A program made the position numbers and the translations under genes. Shown in pieces: positions 1 through 7,741 of a stretch of 64,000 nt of DNA; position 1 is the first letter of the stretch, and every line of letters starts with the position of its first letter. Origin of the DNA: DATKQY01 sp035532475 (GTDB taxonomy: Bacteria; Actinomycetota; Acidimicrobiia; Acidimicrobiales; Bog-793). A model generated the notes under the pieces. The model searched no databases. It was not told where the DNA came from and saw nothing but the letters and a program-made list of their open reading frames with translations. The stretch is from assembly GCA_035532475.1 (NCBI GenBank), contig DATKQY010000008.1:60078-124077 (forward strand). The letters are read 5' to 3'.

Positions 1-103
1 CACCCCCGGCATCGCCGAGGGCGGTCGTCACCGCGCCGACGCCGCGGGCGTCGGCGAGCTCGATCCGCATCGTCACGGAGAAGGAGGCGCTCGGAGCCGT
101 CAC
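1..103 (-). CDS. NAD-type malic enzyme, N-terminal fragment
   Basis: Only the first 34 codons lie in the window; the gene runs off the left edge. The GTG start gives a peptide with SFSVTMRIELADARG followed by GAVTTALGDAGG, which matches the ACT-like regulatory domain found at the N-terminus of actinobacterial NAD(P)-dependent malic enzymes (oxidative decarboxylation of malate to pyruvate). That identification rests on this short stretch only; another ACT-domain enzyme is possible. It lies downstream of the cytochrome operon on the same strand, separated by 111 bp, so co-transcription is possible. Confidence 0.5.
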   Translation of the reverse strand, partial: MTAPSASFSVTMRIELADARGVGAVTTALGDAGG

Positions 104-214
104 GGGGTCATCAGAACGCGAGGTCCCTGCCCGACGCAACTCCGGCGGGCCCGGTCGCCGCTGAGGCCGGCCCCGGAGCGGCGGTGCGGCACCGCTCCGG
201 GGCCGGGGCGCTCG

Positions 215-1249
215 TCAGCTGGCCGGGGCGGGCGGCCCGGTGCTCCCCCCCGCTCCGCCGACCTCGACGCTGCGGTAGTGCTGGCGCCAGATGAGGCGGT
301 ACAGGCCGATCTTGCGGGGGATCGAGCGCACCCCCGGGATGAAGGGCACCAATGCCAGCAACAGGGTGAGGATCATCATGATCCCCCAGATCTGGGCGTC
401 GGCGTTGGAAGACGTGGTGAACGGTGACACCTGGTACCACATCGTGTAGAGCCACAGCCACGCCTGACCCGGGTAGCTGCCCGTCTCGTTCATCATGCCC
501 CACTGCCCGCCCTGGAGGTGCAAGGCCGCGCCGAGGTTGGCCATGTAGGTGCCATCGGCGATGAACAGCAGGGGCTTGGTGTAGTCGGTGCCGTAGAACT
601 GGCTCGAGCTGACGAGCGCGCCGTCCAGCGCGCCGCTTCGCGCCATGGAGGTGAGCGAGGCGATCATCGGGGCGACCGGCCCGTAGTCACCTGCGGGCAA
701 CCCCAGCGAGCCGTTGGAGAACGACGCCTTGGCGACGCCCTTCTCGTACGCGCCGGTCCACTTCTGCTGGAGCGACGGGCTGGCGCTCGTGTAACTGGTC
801 AGTGCGGCGTGGACCGCCGGAGCGTTCGGCAACGTCTTCAGCGGGTCGATGACGTAGTCCTTCATCGTGTTGATCGGGTGGTGCACGCCGAAGGCCGACT
901 CGAGCGAGATCGGTCCGACGATGTCCTGGCTCGCCCCGGGGGTCGAGTTGTAGGGCGGCCCGTACCCGGCGGTCCCGCTCGTGCCGTCGAGCTCGGTGAT
1001 CGCCGTCTGGGCGAAGTCCACCGGATTGGCGGTCGCCCAGCTCTTGAGGGTCACGGGATGGTCGTCCGGCGAGGAGAACAGGATCGAGGCGACGACGGTG
1101 AGCAGCAGCACCACGATGAGGGCGAGGGTGAACTCCTTCACGATGTCGTAGCGGACGTAGGACCCGTGCCACTCCTCCACGTCGCGATCGACCTTGAAGC
1201 GGCGCCGGCGGTGCCGGGCGGCCTCCGTGGGCTGCGTCGACACGCTCAT
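215..1249 (-). CDS. cytochrome b-associated membrane protein (third gene of operon)
   Basis: A 344-aa protein whose start ATG overlaps the stop of the upstream cytochrome b gene (ATGA, 4 bp). It has a basic N-terminus (RHRRRRF), one membrane segment at about residues 40-58 (FTLALIVVLLLTVVASILF), a polar domain of about 225 residues predicted outside the membrane, and a second membrane segment near residues 289-308 before a basic tail. The start of the polar region (PDDHPV near residue 61) sits where subunit IV of b6-type complexes would follow, but I do not recognise a b6f subunit IV fold or quinone-site PEWY motif. From position and coupling it is probably a structural subunit of a quinol-oxidising or electron-transfer complex with the two upstream genes. 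Function otherwise unknown. Confidence 0.7.
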   Translation of the reverse strand: MSVSTQPTEAARHRRRRFKVDRDVEEWHGSYVRYDIVKEFTLALIVVLLLTVVASILFSSPDDHPVTLKSWATANPVDFAQTAITELDGTSGTAGYGPPYNSTPGASQDIVGPISLESAFGVHHPINTMKDYVIDPLKTLPNAPAVHAALTSYTSASPSLQQKWTGAYEKGVAKASFSNGSLGLPAGDYGPVAPMIASLTSMARSGALDGALVSSSQFYGTDYTKPLLFIADGTYMANLGAALHLQGGQWGMMNETGSYPGQAWLWLYTMWYQVSPFTTSSNADAQIWGIMMILTLLLALVPFIPGVRSIPRKIGLYRLIWRQHYRSVEVGGAGGSTGPPAPAS

Positions 1250-1986
1250 TGCTGCTCTCCGATCTTCTCGCCGCCCGTGGCGGCCGGGGCGGGTGCCACG
1301 TCGCCCGCGAGCGCCGGCGCCGCGGCGGTCTTCGCCGGGAAGGGCGGCACGACGCCGCGCTTGCGGACCAGCAGCACGTGGACGACGACGATCAGGCCGA
1401 GGACGAGCGGGAGCAGCAAGATGTGCCACATCAGCATCTGGCCGAAGTTCAAGACGTTGAAGAACGCCCCGGCACCCGTAGCGTTGATCCCGTCCTTGGC
1501 CTGCGTGCCGATCCACTGGGAGTCGAAGTTCTGCTGGGAGAGGTAGCCGGTGAACGCCGTGCCGACCGAGACGATGAAGGACACGACGCCGGTGATCCAC
1601 GTCGCCCGACGGCGCCCCCGCCACGCGGCCATGAAGAATTTGCCCCACAGGTGCACGACCATGAAGAAGAAGAAGAGCTCGACGCTCCACAGGTGCGTCG
1701 AGTTCACGAACAGCCCCACCCTCGACTGGTGCCACCAGGACGGGCCCTCTAGCGCCAGGACCGCACCCGAGAGCGCGACGACGGCGAGCGAGGTCAGGGT
1801 CAGCACCCCGAACACGTAGATCCACGAGGCGACGTACGCAGGCTGGCGGTCCGGGAGGAGGCGCTCGGGCGGGAACGCGCCGACGGCGCGTCGGCGGATC
1901 CTCGCCGTCCACTGGCCGGCATCCTCGGGAAGCGGCGCAGGCGCGCCCGTCGCGAGCGGCGCCGGCGTCCCGACGTCGGCGCTCAT
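1246..1986 (-). CDS. cytochrome b (b6-type, N-terminal haem domain)
   Basis: A 246-aa membrane protein carrying the di-haem four-helix domain of cytochrome b/b6. Two helices carry the paired ligand histidines: HLWSVELFFFFMVVH (14 apart) and HILLLPLVLGLIVVVH (15 apart). The 15-residue spacing in the second pair is characteristic of b6 rather than mitochondrial-type cytochrome b. An extended proline-rich N-terminus precedes the first helix and a charged tail follows the last one. ATG start; its stop overlaps the next gene and its start overlaps the preceding small gene (4 bp each), so the three form one translationally coupled operon. It should transfer electrons from quinol in the cytoplasmic membrane. 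No Rieske or cytochrome c gene is nearby, so the electron acceptor is unknown. Confidence 0.88.
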   Translation of the reverse strand: MSADVGTPAPLATGAPAPLPEDAGQWTARIRRRAVGAFPPERLLPDRQPAYVASWIYVFGVLTLTSLAVVALSGAVLALEGPSWWHQSRVGLFVNSTHLWSVELFFFFMVVHLWGKFFMAAWRGRRRATWITGVVSFIVSVGTAFTGYLSQQNFDSQWIGTQAKDGINATGAGAFFNVLNFGQMLMWHILLLPLVLGLIVVVHVLLVRKRGVVPPFPAKTAAAPALAGDVAPAPAATGGEKIGEQQ

Positions 1987-2180
1987 GACCGGGGACCCCC
2001 CCGGTGCGGGAAGGGCAGGAGGATCGCGGCGAGGAAGACGACCACCATCACGACGATCACCAAGAAGTTGGCGAGCGATATCTGGATGAACCCCCAGTGC
2101 AGATAGGTGCCCGGACCCCCCAGATTGACGATCGCCCCGAAGACCCGGCTCGCCGCCTGGTCCGCCGAGAGCATTGGCAT
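1983..2180 (-). CDS. small single-span membrane protein of the cytochrome b operon
   Basis: A 65-aa protein with one membrane helix in its C-terminal half (NFLVIVVMVVVFLAAILLPF) and a short basic tail. I chose the ATG at 2180 because a GAGGAGGAG ribosome-binding site lies just upstream; a longer reading from 2258 exists but has no such site. The stop overlaps the start of cytochrome b. It resembles in size and topology the small accessory subunits of b-type cytochrome complexes, but no family was recognised. Confidence 0.7.
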   Translation of the reverse strand: MPMLSADQAASRVFGAIVNLGGPGTYLHWGFIQISLANFLVIVVMVVVFLAAILLPFPHRGGPRS

Positions 2181-2455
2181 GGTCTCATCTCCTCCTCGTC
2201 GCCCGTGATCCGCCGGGACGCTCGCCACGGCAGGATCCGTCCTGTCACCACCGTGCACTCTTAGCGAAGGGCGCCGGAGCCGACAGGGCCGAAAGTCCCT
2301 CGCTCGGCGTGCCGGGACCGAGCTCTCCGGCGGCGCCCGCCGATCACGCAGCGCCCTTTCGGCGCAGCGGGGCGGATGGGAGACTGCGGGTGCACGCCGG
2401 CCGCCGGGAACGCCGGGCGGCGTGGCCGAACAGACACCGCCGGACTGGAGAGCCG

Positions 2456-3127
2456 ATGGAGCGCCAGGAGGACCCGACGCCGGAGCACCCCGGGGACCTC
2501 GGCCGCCGGGTGGCGCGCCGGCGCGAGGAGCTCGGCCTCAGTCGCGAGGACGTCGCGCGCCTGGCGGGGACGGATCCGGGCTACCTCTCGTACCTGGAAG
2601 AGACCGCGGTCGCGCAGCCCACCGTGGCGACCGTGCTGCGCCTCGCGGCCGCGCTCGAGATCTCGCCCGACGAGCTGCTCGGCGGCGGCGTGTCACGCCC
2701 CCCCGGACGCGCCCGGGCCGGCACTCGGGCGGTCCTGGTCGAGCTCGGGCCCGAGGAGTCGGCGGCGCTCGTGGCCCCGGGCGGCGTTGGCCGCCTCGTC
2801 TTCGTCGACCCCTCGCGTGGACCGGTGGCGCTGCCGATGAACTACCGGGTCTCCGGGTCCGACATCGTCCTCAGGACCGGCCCCGAGACCGGGGCGGCCC
2901 TGCACGCGGCGTTGCTGCCCGGGGCCACCGCCTCGTTCGAGGTGGACCGGATCGACGACGCGGTGAGCGAGGGATGGAGCGTGCTCGTCACCGGGACGCT
3001 CGAGGCCGCCACCGACGGTGCGACCGAGGCGACGGGGGTCGAGCCGTGGGCCGGAGGCGAGCGCGACGTGCTGCTCCGGCTGGTCGCGCGCGAGACGACC
3101 GGGCGGCGGATCACCAACGCCTCCTGA
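2456..3127 (+). CDS. XRE-type HTH regulator fused to a pyridoxamine-oxidase-like domain
   Basis: A 223-aa two-domain protein. Residues about 14-70 form a lambda-repressor type helix-turn-helix (LGRRVARRREELGLSREDVA, then GTDPGYLSYLE). Residues about 90-215 look like the FMN-binding split-barrel of the pyridoxamine 5'-phosphate oxidase-like superfamily (GRLVFVDPSRGPVALPMNYR, later a GWSVLVTGTLE strand). This fusion is common in actinobacteria and is thought to couple DNA binding to a flavin or F420 ligand. ATG at 2456 has a GGAG site 6-9 bp upstream. It is divergent from the cytochrome operon across 275 bp, so it may regulate that operon (inference). Confidence 0.82.
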   Translation: MERQEDPTPEHPGDLGRRVARRREELGLSREDVARLAGTDPGYLSYLEETAVAQPTVATVLRLAAALEISPDELLGGGVSRPPGRARAGTRAVLVELGPEESAALVAPGGVGRLVFVDPSRGPVALPMNYRVSGSDIVLRTGPETGAALHAALLPGATASFEVDRIDDAVSEGWSVLVTGTLEAATDGATEATGVEPWAGGERDVLLRLVARETTGRRITNAS

Positions 3128-3154
3128 CCGGGCGCCGCCACGGCGCCGGCCGGT

Positions 3155-5926
3155 TCACGGGGCGACGCTGCCGGGCCTCGGCGGGCGCTGCCTGAGCGAC
3201 CTCGTGAGCGGCCCCGGGCCAACCTGGCGGGGGGCGACGCGCACCTTGCAGTCGACGACGACCGCGCCGCTCGCGCTCACGACGACAGGGTTGAGGTCGA
3301 GCTCCACGACCTCGCGCACAGTCTCGGCGAGCCGGCTGACGCGGAGCACCACGTCCTGCAGCGCCGCGACGTCGGCGGCGGGCGCCCCCCGGTAGCCGTG
3401 GAGCAGGGCGGCGCCTCTCGTCGACTCGATCAGGCGCTCGGCGTCGTGGGCCGACAGCGGGGGCACGCCGAGCGCGTGGTCGCCGAGGAGGTCCGTCGCC
3501 ACGCCGCCGAGCCCGAACAGGAGCACGGGACCGAACGCCGGGTCGACCGAGAGACCGACGATCGTCTCGACCCCGGCGGGAACCATCGGCTGCACAACGG
3601 GCACCCCCATCGCCTCGCCGAGCTGGGCGCGCATCGACGCGAACGCACCGGCGACCTGCTCCGGCGAGGCGAGGTCGAGCGCGACCCCGCCGCGGTCGCT
3701 CTTGTGGACGAGGTCGCCCGAGCCGGCCTTTAACGCCACGGGGAAGCCGACGCGGATCGCCTCCGCGACCGCCTCCTCGGGCGAGGCGACCGGGACGGTG
3801 CTCGCGACGCGCACCCCGAACGCCGCCAGCAGCTCCGCCGCCGCGTCGGCGCTCAGCCACCCGCCCCCGGGCGAGGCGGCCAGCTCCGCTGCGACGGTCG
3901 AGCGCGCCCGGTCCCCGTCCACGCCGGCGAGCTCCGGGGGCGCCTCCTCGGGACGGTCCCGCCAGGCACGGTAGCGGTGTGCGCGCGCGACGGCCCCGAC
4001 AGCCCGCTCGGGTGACGCGATCAACGCCAGCCGGCTCTCCGCCGTCAACTCGGTGATCGGGGCCTCCTCGCCGCCGAGGATGCAGCCGACGAGCGGTTTG
4101 GCGCTGCGGTTGGCGGCTCGCTCCAGCACTTCGCGGGCCTCCGCCGCGCTCAGCCGGTTCAACTCGGTGACGACGGCGACGACGGCGTCGACCGAGGGGT
4201 CGTCGAGGACGAGGCGGAGCGCCTGGTCGAACGCGTCCGCGTCCCCGTCGGCGGTGATGTCGACCGGGTTGGCGCAGGACGCCGCGGCGCCGAGCACCGC
4301 CCGGAGGGCGACCGTCGTCGCGTCCCCGAGGTCCCCGACGACGAGCCCGCCCGGACCGCAGGCGTCGGCGGCGAGGATGAGCGGGCCGCCGGAGTTGCCG
4401 ACCAGGCCGACGCGCGGCCCGGCCGGGAGCGGCACGTGCACGAGCACCTGGACGATGTCGAGCAGCTCCTCGAGGCGCTCGGCCTCGATCACGCCGGCGC
4501 TCGCGAGCAGCGCCTTCACCGAGGCCTGCGGCGTCGCCGCCGCCGCGGTGTGCGAGCGGGCGGCGCGCGCCCCTGCCGGGGTCCGCCCGGCCTTCAGCAT
4601 GACGACCGGCTTCTTGCGGGCGACGCGCCGGGCGATGCGGGCGAACTTCCTCGGGTTGCCGAACGACTCGAGATAGAGCGCGACCACGTCCGTCGACTCG
4701 TCGCCCTCCCAGAAGCAGAGGAGGTCGTTGCCGCTCACGTCGAGCTTGTTGCCGACGGAGACGAAGCTCGATATCCCGATCCGCTCGCGCCGGGCGCGCT
4801 CGAGCAGGAAGACCCCGACGGCGCCGGACTGGGAGAGGAGCCCGACCCGGCCGCGCGCCGGCGGGATCGGTGAGAAGGTCGCGTTGCAGCGGATGTCGGC
4901 GTCGGTGTTGCAGACACCGAGGCAGTTCGGCCCGACGACGCGCATGCCGTGACGGCGCGCGATCGCGAGCAGCTCGACCTCGGCGTCCGAGCCGGCCTCG
5001 CTCGTCTCGCCGAATCCGGCCGTCACGATGACGAGCGCCTTCGCCCCGGCCGCTGCCGCGTCCTCGGCCACGGAGCGCACCGAGTCCGGCGGCACCGCGA
5101 CGACGACCAGGTCGACCCGCTCGGGGACGGAGCCGACGGTCGGGTACGCGCGCACGCCGCAAACGGCGTGCGCCGTCAGGTTGACCGGGTAGACGGCGCC
5201 GGCGAACTCGCCGGCGAGGAGCGCCCGTACGATCTCGTGGCCCGCACCCCCGGGCTTGCGACCCGCCCCGACCACCGCGACCGACGCGGGGCGCAGGAAC
5301 GAGGCGACGCTCGCCGCCGCGGCGGCAGCTTCACGCTCGTCGCGACGCGTGGCGTAGGCCGGCGTCGTCTCGAGGTCGATCGAGACGTGGACGACCCCGT
5401 CGCTCACCTTGCGGTGCAGGCCGAGCCCGATGTCCGCGAAGACCTCGATCATCGAGAAGTTCGACGGCAACGTCTCGGCCACGAAGCGCTCGATCCCGCG
5501 CTCGCGGCTGTAGCCCGCGAGCACCTCGAACAGCAGCGTCCCGACCCCCCGGCCCTGGAAGTCGTCCCGCACGACGAAGGCGACCTCGGCCTCCCGGCGG
5601 TCCTCGAGGCGCTCGCAGCGGCCGACCCCGATGATCTCATCGCCGACGAGCGCCACGAACGCCGAGCGATCGGTGTAGTTCACCGTGGCGAAATGGGTCA
5701 CCTCCGCCTCGGTCAGCTCCGGGTGGGCGGCGAAGTAGCGGAAGTGGATGGTCTCGGGCGAGAGCCGGCGATGGAACGCCAGCAGGCGTCCCCCGTCCTC
5801 GGGCCGGATCGGCCGGAGGTGGATCATGCGGCCGTCGACGAGCAACGCGTCCAGCTCCCAGGCGGACGGATAGCCAGGTGGCAGCTCGATGGCGCCCTTG
5901 TGCTCGGGTGCTGACACTGCCTGCAT
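3155..5926 (-). CDS. GNAT acetyltransferase-acyl-CoA synthetase fusion (Pat-like)
   Basis: A 923-aa protein. Residues about 30-190 are a GNAT acetyltransferase domain with the acetyl-CoA loop FQGRGVGTLLFEV. From about 210 to 690 follow the CoA-binding, ligase and flavodoxin-like domains of NDP-forming acyl-CoA synthetases (VVGPNCLGVCNT; SQSGAVGVFLLERARR), and about 700-910 is the ATP-grasp domain (GFPVALKAGSGDLVHKSDRG; ELDLNPVVV). This N-terminal GNAT order is that of Streptomyces PatA and is the reverse of enterobacterial Pat. Such proteins acetylate lysines, notably inactivating acyl-CoA synthetases. The histidine in SHTA (near residue 458), which aligns with the phosphohistidine loop of active synthetases, is kept, so residual ligase activity cannot be excluded. 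Start ATG has GAGGAG about 9 bp upstream. Confidence 0.87.
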   Translation of the reverse strand: MQAVSAPEHKGAIELPPGYPSAWELDALLVDGRMIHLRPIRPEDGGRLLAFHRRLSPETIHFRYFAAHPELTEAEVTHFATVNYTDRSAFVALVGDEIIGVGRCERLEDRREAEVAFVVRDDFQGRGVGTLLFEVLAGYSRERGIERFVAETLPSNFSMIEVFADIGLGLHRKVSDGVVHVSIDLETTPAYATRRDEREAAAAAASVASFLRPASVAVVGAGRKPGGAGHEIVRALLAGEFAGAVYPVNLTAHAVCGVRAYPTVGSVPERVDLVVVAVPPDSVRSVAEDAAAAGAKALVIVTAGFGETSEAGSDAEVELLAIARRHGMRVVGPNCLGVCNTDADIRCNATFSPIPPARGRVGLLSQSGAVGVFLLERARRERIGISSFVSVGNKLDVSGNDLLCFWEGDESTDVVALYLESFGNPRKFARIARRVARKKPVVMLKAGRTPAGARAARSHTAAAATPQASVKALLASAGVIEAERLEELLDIVQVLVHVPLPAGPRVGLVGNSGGPLILAADACGPGGLVVGDLGDATTVALRAVLGAAASCANPVDITADGDADAFDQALRLVLDDPSVDAVVAVVTELNRLSAAEAREVLERAANRSAKPLVGCILGGEEAPITELTAESRLALIASPERAVGAVARAHRYRAWRDRPEEAPPELAGVDGDRARSTVAAELAASPGGGWLSADAAAELLAAFGVRVASTVPVASPEEAVAEAIRVGFPVALKAGSGDLVHKSDRGGVALDLASPEQVAGAFASMRAQLGEAMGVPVVQPMVPAGVETIVGLSVDPAFGPVLLFGLGGVATDLLGDHALGVPPLSAHDAERLIESTRGAALLHGYRGAPAADVAALQDVVLRVSRLAETVREVVELDLNPVVVSASGAVVVDCKVRVAPRQVGPGPLTRSLRQRPPRPGSVAP

Positions 5927-6216
5927 CGCACGGCTCCTCGACGGGCTCCTAGGACTTCTCCCGACGCCTCCCGCGCACCTGCCGCGCCATGCCGAGGCAT
6001 CCTCGGACAGGACACCGGGGGGCTCTTGCACCCTCATGCTCGCAGCGCGGCGCGCCACGAGGCTAGAGGCGAATGGCCCGAGCGCCACGCCAGCCTCGGG
6101 ACCTTCTCCCCTGTCGGTGGGGCAGGCGGGCGGCGATCGTTGGGGCCATGGACGACAACCGGCGGCGGGGCGAGCTCGGCGCGTGCCGGCCGGACGGCCG
6201 GGAGCGAGACTGAGCC

Positions 6217-7257
6217 GTGCGCATCGGACTGCTCACGGGGGGCGGTGACTGTCCTGGCCTGAACGCCGTGATCCGGGCCGTGGTCCACGGCGCCCAGCAG
6301 CGCTTCGGCGACGATGTCGTCGGCTTCCGGCACGGTTGGCGGGGCGTCGCCGAGGGCGAGCGCGTCGAGCTGACGCTGGCCGCCACGGAGGGACTGATCG
6401 CGAGCGGCGGCACGGTGCTCGGCACGGCGCGCTTCCACCCCGCGGAGCACGAGGGCGGCCTGGGCGCCGTCCTCGGCACCGTCGAACGCGAGCGCATCGA
6501 CGCCCTGGTGGTCGTCGGCGGGGACGGGACGCTCCGGGCGGCCCAGCCGGTCGCCGATGCCGGGGTGAGGATCATCGGGGTCCCGAAGACGATCGACAAC
6601 GACGTGCCCGGCACCGAGCGGTGCATCGGCTTCGACACCGCCGTCGCCACCGCGACGGAGGCGATCGAGCGCGTGCACACGACCGCCGAGAGCCACGACC
6701 GCGTGATGGTGGTCGAGGTGATGGGCCGCGAAGCCGGCTGGCTGGCGATCTTCTCCGCCATCGCGAGCGGGGCGAACGCCGTCTGCATCCCCGAGGAGCG
6801 CTGCGACGTGGCGCGGCTCGCCGCCTCGATCGAAAAGCGCCACCTCGGGGGGGCCTCGTACTCGATCGTCGTCGTCGCGGAGGGTTGCATGCTCGACCGC
6901 TCCGGGGGCGGGGCCGCCGACGCCGGGCGTGCCGCGGGCGCGTGGTCCGGCGAGATCGTCGCCGGCAGCGCCGGTGGCCAGATCAGCGAGGAGCTCGCGG
7001 CCCGGACCGGCTTCGAGACGCGCGTCACCGTGCTCGGCCACATCCAGCGCGGCGGACCCCCGAGCGCGGCGGACCGGATGCTGGCGACCCGCCTCGGCAT
7101 GGCGGCGGCGGACGCCGCGCACGAGAGCGAGCCAGCGGTGCTGATGTCGCTCGTCGCCGACGAGGTCCGGGCGCGGCCCCTGGCACTGGTCTCGGAGGGG
7201 CCGAGGCAGGTACCGGAGTCGCTGCTCGAGATCGCCAGACGCCTCACCGCCTTGTGA
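6217..7257 (+). CDS. pfkA: 6-phosphofructokinase, group III (ATP-type signature)
   Basis: A 346-aa phosphofructokinase, phosphorylating fructose 6-phosphate in glycolysis. Conserved elements: LLTGGGDCPGLNAVIR at the N-terminus, GGDGT at residues 101-105, PKTIDND at 123-129, MGREAGW near 169 and GHIQRGG near 280. Gly at position 104 is the ATP-type residue (PPi enzymes carry Asp), while Lys124 is the residue shared with PPi-dependent and group III enzymes. The G104/K124 combination is that of the ATP-dependent actinobacterial enzymes. GTG start preceded by GGGAG. It is monocistronic, with a strong hairpin between it and the convergent operon beyond. Confidence 0.94.
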   Translation: MRIGLLTGGGDCPGLNAVIRAVVHGAQQRFGDDVVGFRHGWRGVAEGERVELTLAATEGLIASGGTVLGTARFHPAEHEGGLGAVLGTVERERIDALVVVGGDGTLRAAQPVADAGVRIIGVPKTIDNDVPGTERCIGFDTAVATATEAIERVHTTAESHDRVMVVEVMGREAGWLAIFSAIASGANAVCIPEERCDVARLAASIEKRHLGGASYSIVVVAEGCMLDRSGGGAADAGRAAGAWSGEIVAGSAGGQISEELAARTGFETRVTVLGHIQRGGPPSAADRMLATRLGMAAADAAHESEPAVLMSLVADEVRARPLALVSEGPRQVPESLLEIARRLTAL

Positions 7258-7741
7258 CCTTTGCCACTATTCCCGGCGGGCGCCCCTGACGATCCTGGGG
7301 GGCGAGCGCGCGCGGCGACGACGGAGGGCTCAATGATGGATTGGTCGATTCGCAGATGCGATGCCCGGGAGCCGACGCGCCGGGTCATCGTCGCCGCCGG
7401 GCGACGGATCCTCGTGGAAGCGGCGTCAGCGCTGACGTAACGCTGACCCCCCACGGGTACCCAGGCACGCGCCCTGACGGGGTAGCGGGGCTGGGAGTGC
7501 CCCCCTCCGACCGCCCTTCCCCGGAGGCGGTCGGAGGGCCGGGCGCATTTCTCCGGGATCCTTGACCTCAGAGCGCGGCGCGAGACGACGCCGGTCGGCC
7601 GACTGGTCGAGCAGGACCAGTCACGGCTTCTCCTTCGCCGGTTCAATGTCGCCGCAAAGGGCGTGCGGACCCGGCCTCACCCCGCCGTCGACACCCGACA
7701 TCGCGCGCGAGCCCGCCTCGACGAGCGGCGGGCGGACGCCC
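7258..7741. other. intergenic region between convergent genes
   Basis: Nothing coding is seen in this 484-bp stretch between phosphofructokinase (plus) and the oxidoreductase operon (minus). It contains the long hairpin at 7503-7538 and a smaller CGCCCC/GGGGCG-type stem around 7280-7305. No RNA gene was recognised. Confidence 0.6.
7503..7538. terminator. 13-bp perfect hairpin, probable bidirectional terminator
   Basis: Arms 7503-7515 and 7526-7538 are perfectly complementary (CCCTCCGACCGCC and its reverse complement) with a 10-nt loop. It stands between two convergent transcription units. There is no long T-run, as is usual in very GC-rich actinobacteria. Confidence 0.65.

Noticed and set aside
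3111..5162. Long minus-strand reading in another frame over the synthetase gene
   Set aside because: Arg/Ala/Gly-only composition and complete overlap with a gene that has clear domains; a codon-bias shadow of GC-rich DNA.
7258..7741. tRNA or small RNA in the largest gap after phosphofructokinase
   Set aside because: No cloverleaf or GTTC-type T-loop; only the terminator hairpin stands out.
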